Shown: positions 13,648 to 18,987 of the stretch, one piece after another
How the letters are laid out: each line of letters opens with the position of its first letter
Position numbering within the stretch: position 1 is the first letter of the stretch
DNA from: a virus
Direction: 5' to 3' (one strand)
Length of the DNA stretch: 28,788 nucleotides
Virus record (IMG/VR): IMGVR_UViG_3300046734_000553
Span: 1-28,788 of that record
Notes under the pieces: generated by a model
What the model saw: the letters and a program-made list of their open reading frames with translations, nothing else
Told to the model about the DNA's origin: nothing
The model's database searches: none
Program-made: the position numbers and the translations under genes

Positions 13648-14618
13648 GCCACTGCCTCCTGTTCGTCTAAAAACTTGCAACGTGTCAGAACTGTTTGAGG
13701 AACGCCGCGATAATCGTCGTGCGCTTTGACAGAGCCTTTCAAAAAATACGTTTCACCTTCTTCGGGGTTGTAAGTCGCGCCGGAATAGAAGGTGACGTAG
13801 ACGTTGCCGTCCTGATCAGAACCTTTGACAAGTCGGGTTGATCCGAATCGGTTTTCACAATCGACGGTGAAATCAACAGTGAACAGAAAGCCAAGCTTTT
13901 CGCCTATCGCGCCTTGATGGGTGCTTGGGTTGTTGGCGATTTTTTCTAAATGCTCGTTAAACTTTTTCCAAAGGTCGCGGAAAAGATCGCACTGCTTATC
14001 GCTGAGAATGTACTGACTAGACTTGTTGTGAATGTCTTGAAGGATCGGTGGCAAATCGAGCCGGTTTTCTTGGCGGCGATAGGTTGAAACAGCTTCGATC
14101 TCTGGACACTTTTCCTCGTTAGCGTTTACGATCTCCAGATGTTTTGCTAGACGTTTTTCTTCAGCTTTGGCGCGGCGTTTCTGGTTTGCAACTTCGCGTT
14201 TTTCATTCCACTCGGAAATCTTCTCGTCCGACCACTCGAAAGGGAAAACGTATTGCCAATTTTTAGGATCACGACCGTGACCGCTACACCGCATACAAAC
14301 ACCGTAATGGAAATAAACGCCTTTACCGGAACACCGATGACAAGAGGAGGGATAAAGTTTTCGCGGTCTTGAAAAAAAGCGCGTAACTTCTTTTTCGGTT
14401 TTACATTCGAGCGTATTGCGGGACTTGAAATGTTGCTCACGATTTTCGTGATACACCAAATAGTCTTTAAGAATCTTCTTGCCGCAAACAACGTGGCAGT
14501 AAGTGCGATTAGCGGGGACAGTGTCACCATCACTTTTTCGAAGCTCAAGGTCGAATGAACTTTTCGGAAACGCAACGATTTGCTCGGTTACGTCTACTCT
14601 TTTGAAACGTAGGTTCAT
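13644..14618 (-). CDS. Early-operon protein with DnaJ-like zinc finger
   Basis: 324 residues from the ATG overlapping the upstream stop (ATGA). A zinc-binding pair CHRCSGKG and CMRCSGHG (Cys 93, 96, 108, 111) matches the DnaJ-type CxxCxGxG repeat. It is followed by a charged helix (residues 140-170, KRRAKAEEKRLAKHLE). The C-terminal 100 residues (LFTVDFTVDCENRFGST, DQDGNVYVTFYSGATYN, then KGSVKAHDDYRGVPQTVLTR) look like a beta domain, possibly OB-like. I recall this KGxVKxHxxxxGxxQTxLTR ending in proteins from other phages. DNA or RNA binding in replication or recombination is plausible; no enzymatic function can be assigned. Confidence 0.6.
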   Translation of the reverse strand: MNLRFKRVDVTEQIVAFPKSSFDLELRKSDGDTVPANRTYCHVVCGKKILKDYLVYHENREQHFKSRNTLECKTEKEVTRFFSRPRKLYPSSCHRCSGKGVYFHYGVCMRCSGHGRDPKNWQYVFPFEWSDEKISEWNEKREVANQKRRAKAEEKRLAKHLEIVNANEEKCPEIEAVSTYRRQENRLDLPPILQDIHNKSSQYILSDKQCDLFRDLWKKFNEHLEKIANNPSTHQGAIGEKLGFLFTVDFTVDCENRFGSTRLVKGSDQDGNVYVTFYSGATYNPEEGETYFLKGSVKAHDDYRGVPQTVLTRCKFLDEQEAVA

Positions 14619-14875
14619 AGCTTCACCCACGCTTCAACTTCTACAATCACAATTTCGGGCAATGAGGTTGTAAAACCGCCATCCCGACAAATCCGACGCC
14701 ATTGCGATTTGAAGTGGCTTACGGCACGCTTGGCGTTCGCCTCACTACCTGAAAACCCAATTACATCCCATCCGTTGTCCCAAGAATGCCCTTGCAGTGA
14801 CGCGTGCGTAAATTCTCTATTAGAATTTGTCTCGTGCCTTCCTCCGTTAGGGTCTATTGCTGTAAATGTTTTCAT
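14615..14875 (-). CDS. Hypothetical 86-residue early protein
   Basis: 86 residues: MKTFTAIDPNGGRHETNSNR, a HASLQGHSWDNGWDVIGFSG segment, then a helix with AKRAVSHFKSQWRRI and a closing strand PEIVIVEVEAWVKL. The mixed strand-helix-strand pattern suggests a small alpha/beta domain. No family was recognised. It overlaps both neighbours by four bases (ATGA), so it belongs to the leftward early operon. Confidence 0.55.
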   Translation of the reverse strand: MKTFTAIDPNGGRHETNSNREFTHASLQGHSWDNGWDVIGFSGSEANAKRAVSHFKSQWRRICRDGGFTTSLPEIVIVEVEAWVKL

Positions 14876-15129
14876 CGCGCCACCTCCGATTTGAAACCTT
14901 CGCGGATTTCGGTGTCGCGGTCTGCAAAATTCATGAAGTCGAGAATGCTTTCTAAATTTTCTCGCAAGACAATTTCGAAAACTTCGAGGAAATCAAGCTC
15001 GGCGTAATAGCCGTAGTGCTGATATTCTTTCGTAGCGTAGAACATGATGTTGCCTGACAGAATCTCGGCGTCATCAATTTTTTGAACGATGAAATTATTT
15101 TCAACGATCATTTTTTGGTGGTAGGTCAT
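14872..15129 (-). CDS. Hypothetical 85-residue protein, first gene of the leftward early operon
   Basis: 85 residues, acidic and aromatic (MTYHQKMIVENNFIVQKIDD, then YATKEYQHYGYYAELDFLEV and a helix with LRENLESILDFMNFA). No domain was recognised. The ATG has GGAGAC upstream, and the leader before it contains several repressor-type operator palindromes. It should therefore be among the first genes expressed when repression is lifted, a position often used for anti-host or antiterminator functions; neither can be shown here. Confidence 0.55.
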   Translation of the reverse strand: MTYHQKMIVENNFIVQKIDDAEILSGNIMFYATKEYQHYGYYAELDFLEVFEIVLRENLESILDFMNFADRDTEIREGFKSEVAR

Positions 15130-15142
15130 TTAAGTCTCCGTC

Positions 15143-15231
15143 ATAACGTGGGTTATTACAAACGAGACTTAATTATGCCTGAAGTTATAACAAAAGGTAT
15201 AACTTTGTTTATAAAATAACTAAAGCGTTAT
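15143..15231. promoter_or_regulatory. Left operator cluster (ATAAC-N4-GTTAT sites) controlling the leftward early operon
   Basis: Palindromic sites: ATAACGTGGGTTAT (15143-15156), ATAACTTTGTTTAT (15199-15212, one mismatch) and ATAAC-N6-GTTAT (15216-15231), plus GTTATAAC (15184-15191). The first has the same 14-bp architecture as the site overlapping the cro promoter at 16465. They lie directly upstream of the leftward operon, the counterpart of lambda OL. A minus-strand CATAAT near 15170-15175 is a possible -10 element; the -35 is unclear. Confidence 0.6.
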
Positions 15232-15255
15232 TTTACTCTGTTTTTAGGGTGTTTT

Positions 15256-15280
15256 GCGCCCCCTAGATCAAGCGGGGCGC
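15256..15280 (-). other. GC-rich hairpin after the repressor gene
   Basis: A perfect 7-bp stem GCGCCCC/GGGGCGC with an 11-base loop lies 9 bases beyond the repressor stop. On the minus strand it is not followed by a U-tract, so it is not a classical intrinsic terminator. It may pause polymerase or protect the mRNA end, helping to separate repressor transcripts from the early operon. Confidence 0.35.
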
Positions 15281-15288
15281 GGTAAATT

Positions 15289-15882
15289 TCAATAATCTCG
15301 GCTTTTTTGCCGTACAACTCCAATGATATTAGCGTCAGCTTCGAGCTGCTCTAACTGGGGTTGCCAAGCCGGATTCAAAGCGCGAGCAAATGAACGCCCA
15401 CCTTCAACAACTAATTGCCGAAGCATCGGCTCTGTCGCAGTGCTAATAATTACAAAGTCGTTATGCGAAGCTGTCGCATTCGGATCGATCACGATGTTAT
15501 CGCCATCGTGAAATTCCGGTTCCATCGAAACGCCGCTTATTTTTAAAGCAAAAGTTTGTGACACGTTTTCATCTCCAGTGTGCCACGGAATCCATTTTAT
15601 CGGATCAGCTTCTTGCCATCGGTAAATGTCCGACCACGCAACTAGAGGAATTTCGATTACCAGTGTGGGTTCCGGTAAATTCATTTCCCCTATGCCTGTT
15701 GCTAACCATTGAACATTTACGCGCAAACATTCTGCAATCTGACTCGTGTATCCGCTTTTAGTTGACTCGCGCAACTCAAGACCGGCGATAGCGGCTTGAC
15801 TTACACCCACACATTCAGCAAGTTCAGTTTGTGTTATTCCTCGTTCTAATCTCGCTAGTTTCAGCCTTAAACCAAGACTCAT
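15289..15882 (-). CDS. CI-type phage repressor with S24-like domain (altered catalytic Lys)
   Basis: 197 residues. Residues 5-60 are a Cro/CI helix-turn-helix (LKLARLERGITQTELAECVG, VSQAAIAGLE), and 110-195 an S24/LexA-like dimerisation domain with Ser119 in GVSMEPEFHDGDNIVIDP. Where the family has the catalytic Lys (TFKKL-type segment before the NP turn), this protein has Arg155 (EPMLRQLVVEGG), and no Ala-Gly or Cys-Gly cleavage pair is evident in the linker (IEIPLVAWSDI). It should maintain lysogeny by binding the ATAAC-N4-GTTAT operators on both sides. The ATG has GGAG upstream. Self-cleavage may be impaired, so induction may work differently from lambda. Confidence 0.88.
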   Translation of the reverse strand: MSLGLRLKLARLERGITQTELAECVGVSQAAIAGLELRESTKSGYTSQIAECLRVNVQWLATGIGEMNLPEPTLVIEIPLVAWSDIYRWQEADPIKWIPWHTGDENVSQTFALKISGVSMEPEFHDGDNIVIDPNATASHNDFVIISTATEPMLRQLVVEGGRSFARALNPAWQPQLEQLEADANIIGVVRQKSRDY

Positions 15883-15908
15883 ATTTTTCTCTCCACGGTT
15901 TTTTTATA

Positions 15909-15933
15909 GCGGGGGTTCCGAAACCGCTTTTTT
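15909..15933 (+). terminator. Weak plus-strand terminator-like hairpin upstream of the repressor
   Basis: GCGGGGGTTCCGAAACCGC can fold (GCGG/CCGC with an inner GGTT/AACC) and is followed by TTTTTT on the plus strand. No plus-strand gene precedes it, so it could only stop antisense transcription. On the minus strand it lies between the unknown gene and the repressor and lacks a U-tract. Confidence 0.3.
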
Positions 15934-15935
15934 GT

Positions 15936-16370
15936 TTACCCCAACTGGGAAAGCGTCCACCAATGTGGCGCACCGAAGTTGTCAACGTCATCGAAGTGGT
16001 ACTCGTGTTGTTCGTTTAGATCAAGGTCGAGTGCCGCAAGCGGCGTCCAACCTTTAAGCGCACGAAGTTGCCAACAGCGATTCCAACGCAAATTGAAACG
16101 TTGCTCGCGGTTTGTCTCGACGCGAAGTGCGGCTGCAGAATTTTCTAGACCGAAAAGGAGTTCCTTCTGCTCGCGCTCTGTTTTGTGTCCCACCCACCCC
16201 GTGCGAATGTCCTCAGTCGTCGCACGACCAATGGCGGCGGTGTTGTCAAAACTGTTTCCGAGCGGAGCAGGGCGGTGATTGCTGTGCCATGCGCCTTTGG
16301 AGGTGTGATTGCGATTTGCCACCATGAATTCGGGCACTAATTCTCGAAGCGGATTTAGAAATAGCCTCAT
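15936..16370 (-). CDS. Hypothetical protein encoded upstream of the repressor
   Basis: 144 residues from the ATG preceded by AGGGGAAACA; an upstream in-frame ATG lacks such a site. Start MRLFLNPLRELVPEFMVANR. The sequence is rich in Asn, His, Trp and Arg (KGAWHSNHRPAPLGNSFDN, EQRFNLRWNRCWQLRALKGW, EYHFDDVDNFGAPHWW). No family was recognised. It lies between the operator region and the repressor gene, on the same strand, 53 bases before the repressor ATG, so it is probably expressed from the same promoter in the lysogen. Lysogenic-expression genes can provide superinfection exclusion or host benefits; that is only a positional inference. Confidence 0.45.
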   Translation of the reverse strand: MRLFLNPLRELVPEFMVANRNHTSKGAWHSNHRPAPLGNSFDNTAAIGRATTEDIRTGWVGHKTEREQKELLFGLENSAAALRVETNREQRFNLRWNRCWQLRALKGWTPLAALDLDLNEQHEYHFDDVDNFGAPHWWTLSQLG

Positions 16371-16423
16371 TGTTTCCCCTAATAAATTATACGTCTGCTT
16401 ATATTGCTGAAAGCCCAAAAATA

Positions 16424-16481
16424 AGTCAACAAGTTATTTTTAAAAATTAACTTTCCAAAATAATATAACTAGAGTTATAAT
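16424..16481. promoter_or_regulatory. Divergent promoters and right operators between repressor operon and cro
   Basis: Rightward: TATAAT at 16476-16481 with TTTCCA 18 bases upstream. The palindrome ATAACTAGAGTTAT (16465-16478) overlaps this -10. A second inverted repeat, AAGTTA (16431-16436) with TAACTT (16448-16453), lies between the promoters. Leftward: TTGACT (minus strand, 16429-16424) with a weak AT-rich -10 17-18 bases on. This is the counterpart of lambda OR with PR and PRM. Confidence 0.6.
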
Positions 16482-16487
16482 TCGCTT

Positions 16488-16685
16488 ATGAATGAAGCGA
16501 TCCAAGAAGCTGTTTCTATTGCGGGAAGCCAAAGCGCACTAGCGCGGTCGGTCGGGGTTTCACAACCGACCGTCTGGAATTGGCTTAGAAGAAGCAAAAT
16601 TGCCCCCGAATTCGTGATTCCGGTGGAAAAAGCCACAGGAGTCAGCCGTCACGACCTCGCACCGGACTTATACCCCAAAGAATGA
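16488..16685 (+). CDS. Cro / YdaS-like repressor
   Basis: 65 residues. Residues 11-36 form a helix-turn-helix (IAGSQSALARSVGVSQPTVW, NWLRR) followed by FVIPVEKATGVSRHDLAPDL, the layout of YdaS/Cro-type proteins where the last part marks the dimer surface. Divergent from the CI-type repressor and with its promoter covered by a shared operator, it fits the Cro role: shutting down repressor synthesis and early transcription. The ATG starts six bases after the TATAAT box with no Shine-Dalgarno, so the mRNA is probably leaderless. An intrinsic terminator follows the stop. Confidence 0.8.
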   Translation: MNEAIQEAVSIAGSQSALARSVGVSQPTVWNWLRRSKIAPEFVIPVEKATGVSRHDLAPDLYPKE

Positions 16686-16713
16686 CTCCTCCTCCTTACA
16701 TTCTTTTGGCATT

Positions 16714-16733
16714 GGGCGTTCGCGCCCCTTTTT
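16714..16733 (+). terminator. UUCG-tetraloop intrinsic terminator after cro
   Basis: Stem GGGCG/CGCCC with loop TTCG, then C and TTTTT. This is a compact, classical rho-independent terminator. It lies 28 bases after the cro stop, and its U-tract ends four bases before the start codon of the replication initiator. The position matches lambda tR1 and would limit replication gene expression unless transcription is antiterminated. Confidence 0.7.
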
Positions 16734-16737
16734 ATTC

Positions 16738-17241
16738 GTGATTCTTCGTAATCCCAACCGCCACCGATGGACGGTTATAGATAACCGAATCCTTGAGGAT
16801 GAGCGGTTATCGTGGGATGCGCGGGGTCTTTTGGCGTTTTTGCTGTCTAAACCCGATAAATGGGCGGTGAATGTCACTCATTTAGAGGGTCAATCCAAGG
16901 CGGGACGGTCAAAAGTGCGTCGAATCCTTCGTGAGCTATCTGATACCGGTTATCTGGAATATCGGACAGCGCGGGGTAAAGGCGGTCTTTTCGGCGGTAC
17001 AGAGATCATTATTCATGAATCTCCACCGAGAGACCGATTAACGGACTCTCCGATTAACGGACATACGGATAAACGCCCACTAGTAAGTACTGAATTATTA
17101 GTAAGTACTGAAAACAAACAAAAACCCGTAAGGGTTCCAAATCCCACAGAAAATTTTAGGAGGCATCATGGAATCGGTCGGAAGCCTAGCGCGGCAGAAC
17201 GCGCCCTTATCGCAGAACAACGTCTCAAATCCGCGGATTGA
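16738..17241 (+). CDS. O-like replication initiator (winged-helix DNA-binding)
   Basis: 167 residues, GTG start without a visible Shine-Dalgarno since the terminator lies directly upstream. Residues 8-85 carry the winged-helix replication-protein pattern: RWTVIDNRILEDERLSWDAR, GLLAFLLSKPDKWAVN, then AGRSKVRRILRELSDTGYL and a Gly-rich wing. A low-complexity linker (about 98-135) is encoded by DNA that contains iteron-like repeats. The C-terminus is short and basic. As in lambda O, it should bind those repeats and start replication together with the P-like protein encoded in the overlapping gene downstream. The family is recognised from the N-terminal domain. Confidence 0.75.
   Translation: MILRNPNRHRWTVIDNRILEDERLSWDARGLLAFLLSKPDKWAVNVTHLEGQSKAGRSKVRRILRELSDTGYLEYRTARGKGGLFGGTEIIIHESPPRDRLTDSPINGHTDKRPLVSTELLVSTENKQKPVRVPNPTENFRRHHGIGRKPSAAERALIAEQRLKSAD
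17034..17136. repeat. Iteron-like repeats within the initiator gene, candidate replication origin
   Basis: CCGATTAACGGAC occurs at 17034 and 17050, with a degenerate third copy at 17066 (CGGATAAACGC), all at 16-base spacing. As 16 is not a multiple of three, the repeat is kept at the DNA level and not in the protein. Next come two identical copies of TAGTAAGTACTGAA (17081 and 17099, 18-base period), an A-rich stretch and a hairpin AACCC-GTAA-GGGTT (17123-17136). The arrangement resembles lambda ori inside gene O. Confidence 0.55.
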
Positions 17242-17617
17242 TAACAGGATTATCGCCCGAGTATGGACGCGCATGGCAGAAGTGTACGGACACAAATGGG
17301 TCAGTCAGTACGGCGAGTGTTCGGACGAGATGGGCAATCTAACGAGCGCGGCGAAAACGTGGGCAGAGGGTTTGGCATCTTTGGGCGATCAAGCGGAACA
17401 GCTCAAGCAGATTTCGGTTGGATTTTCCAAGACTGTGAAATCGGGCGACCAATGGCCACCGAGTCTGCCGCAGTTTCTTCAGATGTGCCACGTGAAACGT
17501 CTAGCACCGTATCACCGGATCGCGGAAAACCTGTTGCCGGCACCGGTGGACAAGGAACTAGCCCTTTCAACCCTTCGCGAGATCAGATCAAAAAGGATTA
17601 CGAAGCTCTCAAGCTGA
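17168..17617 (+). CDS. P-like replication protein (putative helicase loader)
   Basis: 149 residues; AGGAGG three bases before the ATG is one of the best ribosome sites in the window. The central region RIIARVWTRMAEVYGHKWVS, a helical stretch with KTWAEGLASL, LKQISVGFSK and then QWPPSLPQFLQMC follows the pattern of phage P-type proteins, where a helical core ends in a WPPxLxEF motif. Such proteins bring the host DnaB helicase to the initiator-bound origin. The gene overlaps the initiator by 74 bases. The C-terminal 40 residues overlap the next gene in another frame. The call is by motif and position; similarity to lambda P itself is weak. Confidence 0.65.
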   Translation: MESVGSLARQNAPLSQNNVSNPRIDNRIIARVWTRMAEVYGHKWVSQYGECSDEMGNLTSAAKTWAEGLASLGDQAEQLKQISVGFSKTVKSGDQWPPSLPQFLQMCHVKRLAPYHRIAENLLPAPVDKELALSTLREIRSKRITKLSS

Positions 17618-17763
17618 CTGCCGCGAGATCGATATGGAAAGAGCAACACAAATTAACGCCAAGCGGGAAGTGGACATGGGCAAAGTGGTTTGAAGCGAAA
17701 TTCAAAATCTCGCTCCAAGATTTCAAAAAAGAACAGGTCAGAAAGATTCGAGAAACTGGTTGA
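17452..17763 (+). CDS. Small basic protein overlapping the P-like gene, start uncertain
   Basis: The convincing part is the last 60 residues, after the P-like gene ends or nearly so: RDQIKKDYEALKLTAARSIW, KEQHKLTPSGKWTWAKWFEA and KFKISLQDFKKEQVRKIRE. It reads as a compact helical, Lys/Trp-rich domain. The frame stays open far upstream; the ATG at 17452 is a reasonable start but lacks a clear ribosome site, and GTG 17485 or ATG 17263 are alternatives. All put the N-terminus inside the P-like gene. Function unknown. It also overlaps the nuclease gene downstream by 74 bases. Confidence 0.45.
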   Translation: MATESAAVSSDVPRETSSTVSPDRGKPVAGTGGQGTSPFNPSRDQIKKDYEALKLTAARSIWKEQHKLTPSGKWTWAKWFEAKFKISLQDFKKEQVRKIRETG

Positions 17764-18019
17764 ACTCGGTTGTATCGCTTGCGCAAAGGAAGGTTATGAC
17801 AACACACCGCCAGAAATACATCACATTCGCTCGGGTTACGGCATGGGGCAACGCGCCCCAGATGACGAGACAATCCCGCTTTGCCCAACCCATCATCGGC
17901 TCGGAAAGCCCCCATTCTTCGGCGTCCACTCGCACCCGAAAAAATTCCGCGAACGATACGGAACTGAAACAGAGCTTCTGGAGGAAGTTAATGATTTCAT
18001 CAATTTCGAGATTGTTTAG
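17690..18019 (+). CDS. Ref / DUF968-like HNH nuclease
   Basis: 109 residues, TTG start. After a basic N-terminus (about 20 residues) come the zinc-type motif LGCIAC, then PPEIHHIRSGYGMGQRAPDD, ETIPLCPTHHRLG, and FRERYGTETELLEEV. The HHIRxG...GMGQRA...IPLCxxHH pattern is characteristic of the Ref (recombination enhancement) family of P1 and related lambdoid HNH proteins. P1 Ref cuts DNA in RecA-bound displacement loops. Here it would add to the recombination functions of the leftward operon, though it lies on the opposite strand in the replication block. The start is uncertain because no ribosome site is evident. Confidence 0.8.
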   Translation: MKRNSKSRSKISKKNRSERFEKLVELGCIACAKEGYDNTPPEIHHIRSGYGMGQRAPDDETIPLCPTHHRLGKPPFFGVHSHPKKFRERYGTETELLEEVNDFINFEIV

Positions 18020-18164
18020 TTGGGAGTTCATCATTTTGGCGTTTATCGCTTTTATGGTGATTGCCCTAAGTGGTTGCAGTGTTCACACCTTCGCGGAACT
18101 TGGAGACACGTCTTATTCCGCATCTATTTCACTTGAGGCTGAAAAATATGAATCGATTGACTGA
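17991..18164 (+). CDS. 57-residue putative lipoprotein
   Basis: Starts at an ATG with GGAGG six bases upstream, inside the end of the nuclease gene; a longer in-frame reading has no such site. The N-terminus MISSISRLFSWEFIILAFIA continues as FMVIALSGC, giving a signal segment with a clear lipobox (LSGC, Cys-29). About 28 mature residues follow (SVHTFAELGDTSYSASISLE). It would be exported and lipidated. A small lipoprotein among early genes may alter the surface, for example to block superinfection, but this is not shown. Confidence 0.6.
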   Translation: MISSISRLFSWEFIILAFIAFMVIALSGCSVHTFAELGDTSYSASISLEAEKYESID

Positions 18165-18393
18165 ATCGGAAAGACTTGCGATCGCGGAAGCGCGAAGCAA
18201 ATGGGATACAAATCGACGGTGGTTCTGGATGCAATTTATGGGGTGGGGTTCGCTGATCTTAATTTGTCTGCATTTAATGATGGGTTGTGTCGAGATCGGC
18301 GGGTCAACCGCTGACGTTTGCTCCGGTACGGAATGCGGGACGCACGACGAATCTGACAACAGCACAGACACGACAACCACGACAACGAATTGA
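18148..18393 (+). CDS. Small membrane or lipoprotein-like protein with Thr-rich tail
   Basis: 81 residues, overlapping the lipoprotein gene by 17 bases. Residues 1-25 are charged (NRLTESERLAIAEARSKWDT). Residues 27-46 are hydrophobic (FWMQFMGWGSLILICLHLMM) and end at GC, an imperfect lipobox (LMMGC). The rest is acidic and Thr/Ser-rich (VCSGTECGTHDESDNSTDTT), with two further cysteines. The long charged N-terminus argues for a membrane anchor over a signal peptide. Together with the previous gene it could form a surface or envelope pair; function unknown. Confidence 0.5.
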   Translation: MNRLTESERLAIAEARSKWDTNRRWFWMQFMGWGSLILICLHLMMGCVEIGGSTADVCSGTECGTHDESDNSTDTTTTTTN

Positions 18394-18791
18394 CCAACTC
18401 CCGCACAAAAGGTCGAGCCGGTGAACAAGAAGTCGCGCGAATCTTGCGTGCAGAGCTAAACATCGACATTACGAGAAACTGGCAAATGCAGGCGGCAGGG
18501 GGTAAATGCCGAACTGATCTTTTGGGCGTAGAAGGATGGGCGATTGAAGTTAAACGCGCAAAAAAATGGTCAAACGATTGGTGGACGCAATCAGCAAACC
18601 AAGCAAGCGTCATAAACGAAAAGCCGGTTCTGATTTATAAACTGGATTATCGTCCGTGGCGTGTCCGGTGCTTTGCGCGGGATATTGGTTGCGCCCACCA
18701 TCACTTTCTTATCGAGATCGATTTGCTCGATTGGTGCGAGGTCGTTCGCGAGGAAATCAGTTGGCGAGGTCTTGGCGGTGCCGACAACTAG
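18390..18791 (+). CDS. Putative PDDEXK / Holliday-junction resolvase-like nuclease
   Basis: 133 residues, TTG start overlapping the previous stop (TTGA). The motifs NSRTKGRAGEQEVARILRAE (with E12 and Arg residues), a conserved-looking GGKCRTDLLGVEGWAIEVKR (D..E-V-K, the PD-ExK core) and WWTQSANQAS with PVLIYKLDYRPWRV fit small phage nucleases of the PDDEXK fold, related to archaeal-type junction resolvases. It could resolve recombination or replication intermediates before packaging. The exact substrate is not readable from the sequence. Confidence 0.7.
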   Translation: MTNSRTKGRAGEQEVARILRAELNIDITRNWQMQAAGGKCRTDLLGVEGWAIEVKRAKKWSNDWWTQSANQASVINEKPVLIYKLDYRPWRVRCFARDIGCAHHHFLIEIDLLDWCEVVREEISWRGLGGADN

Positions 18792-18987
18792 GCTATTCAT
18801 TGAAATACCGCCATCACCTTGCGAAAAACCTTGCCCACTCTGGGAAGTGTGCGGGAATTTTTATTTAGCTTGCGATGCGTTTGGCAAATACGTCTACACC
18901 GGCAAAGAACAAGAGCCACCTAAAGAGAATGACTCAGTACCCGCGAATAGGGAAATTTATGAACGGATATACAAGGGGAGAAAATGA
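18778..18987 (+). CDS. Small Cys-rich protein, possible metal-binding
   Basis: 69 residues from GTG, with GAGG upstream and a 14-base overlap with the nuclease gene. Four cysteines near the N-terminus (SPCEKPCPLWEVCGNFYLAC) have spacing suitable for zinc or an iron-sulphur cluster. The remainder (FGKYVYTG, then a charged tail EIYERIYKGRK) resembles short phage proteins with the CxxxCPxxxxC...CxxFxxY pattern. No function is established. It is ATGA-coupled to the ParB-like gene. Confidence 0.55.
   Translation: MPTTRLFIEIPPSPCEKPCPLWEVCGNFYLACDAFGKYVYTGKEQEPPKENDSVPANREIYERIYKGRK

Noticed and set aside
14147-14575. A 142-residue minus-strand frame inside the zinc-finger gene
   Set aside because: It lies wholly within another frame of a gene with recognisable zinc-finger motifs and has no ribosome site or family features.
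15979-16327. Plus-strand frames rich in Ser, Arg and Cys opposite the gene upstream of the repressor
   Set aside because: No ribosome sites and a composition typical of antisense frames; the minus-strand gene has a clear start.
17760-18164. A 134-residue reading as one protein
   Set aside because: Only the last 57 codons have a ribosome site and a signal peptide; the first part is the antiphase reading of the Ref-like nuclease gene.
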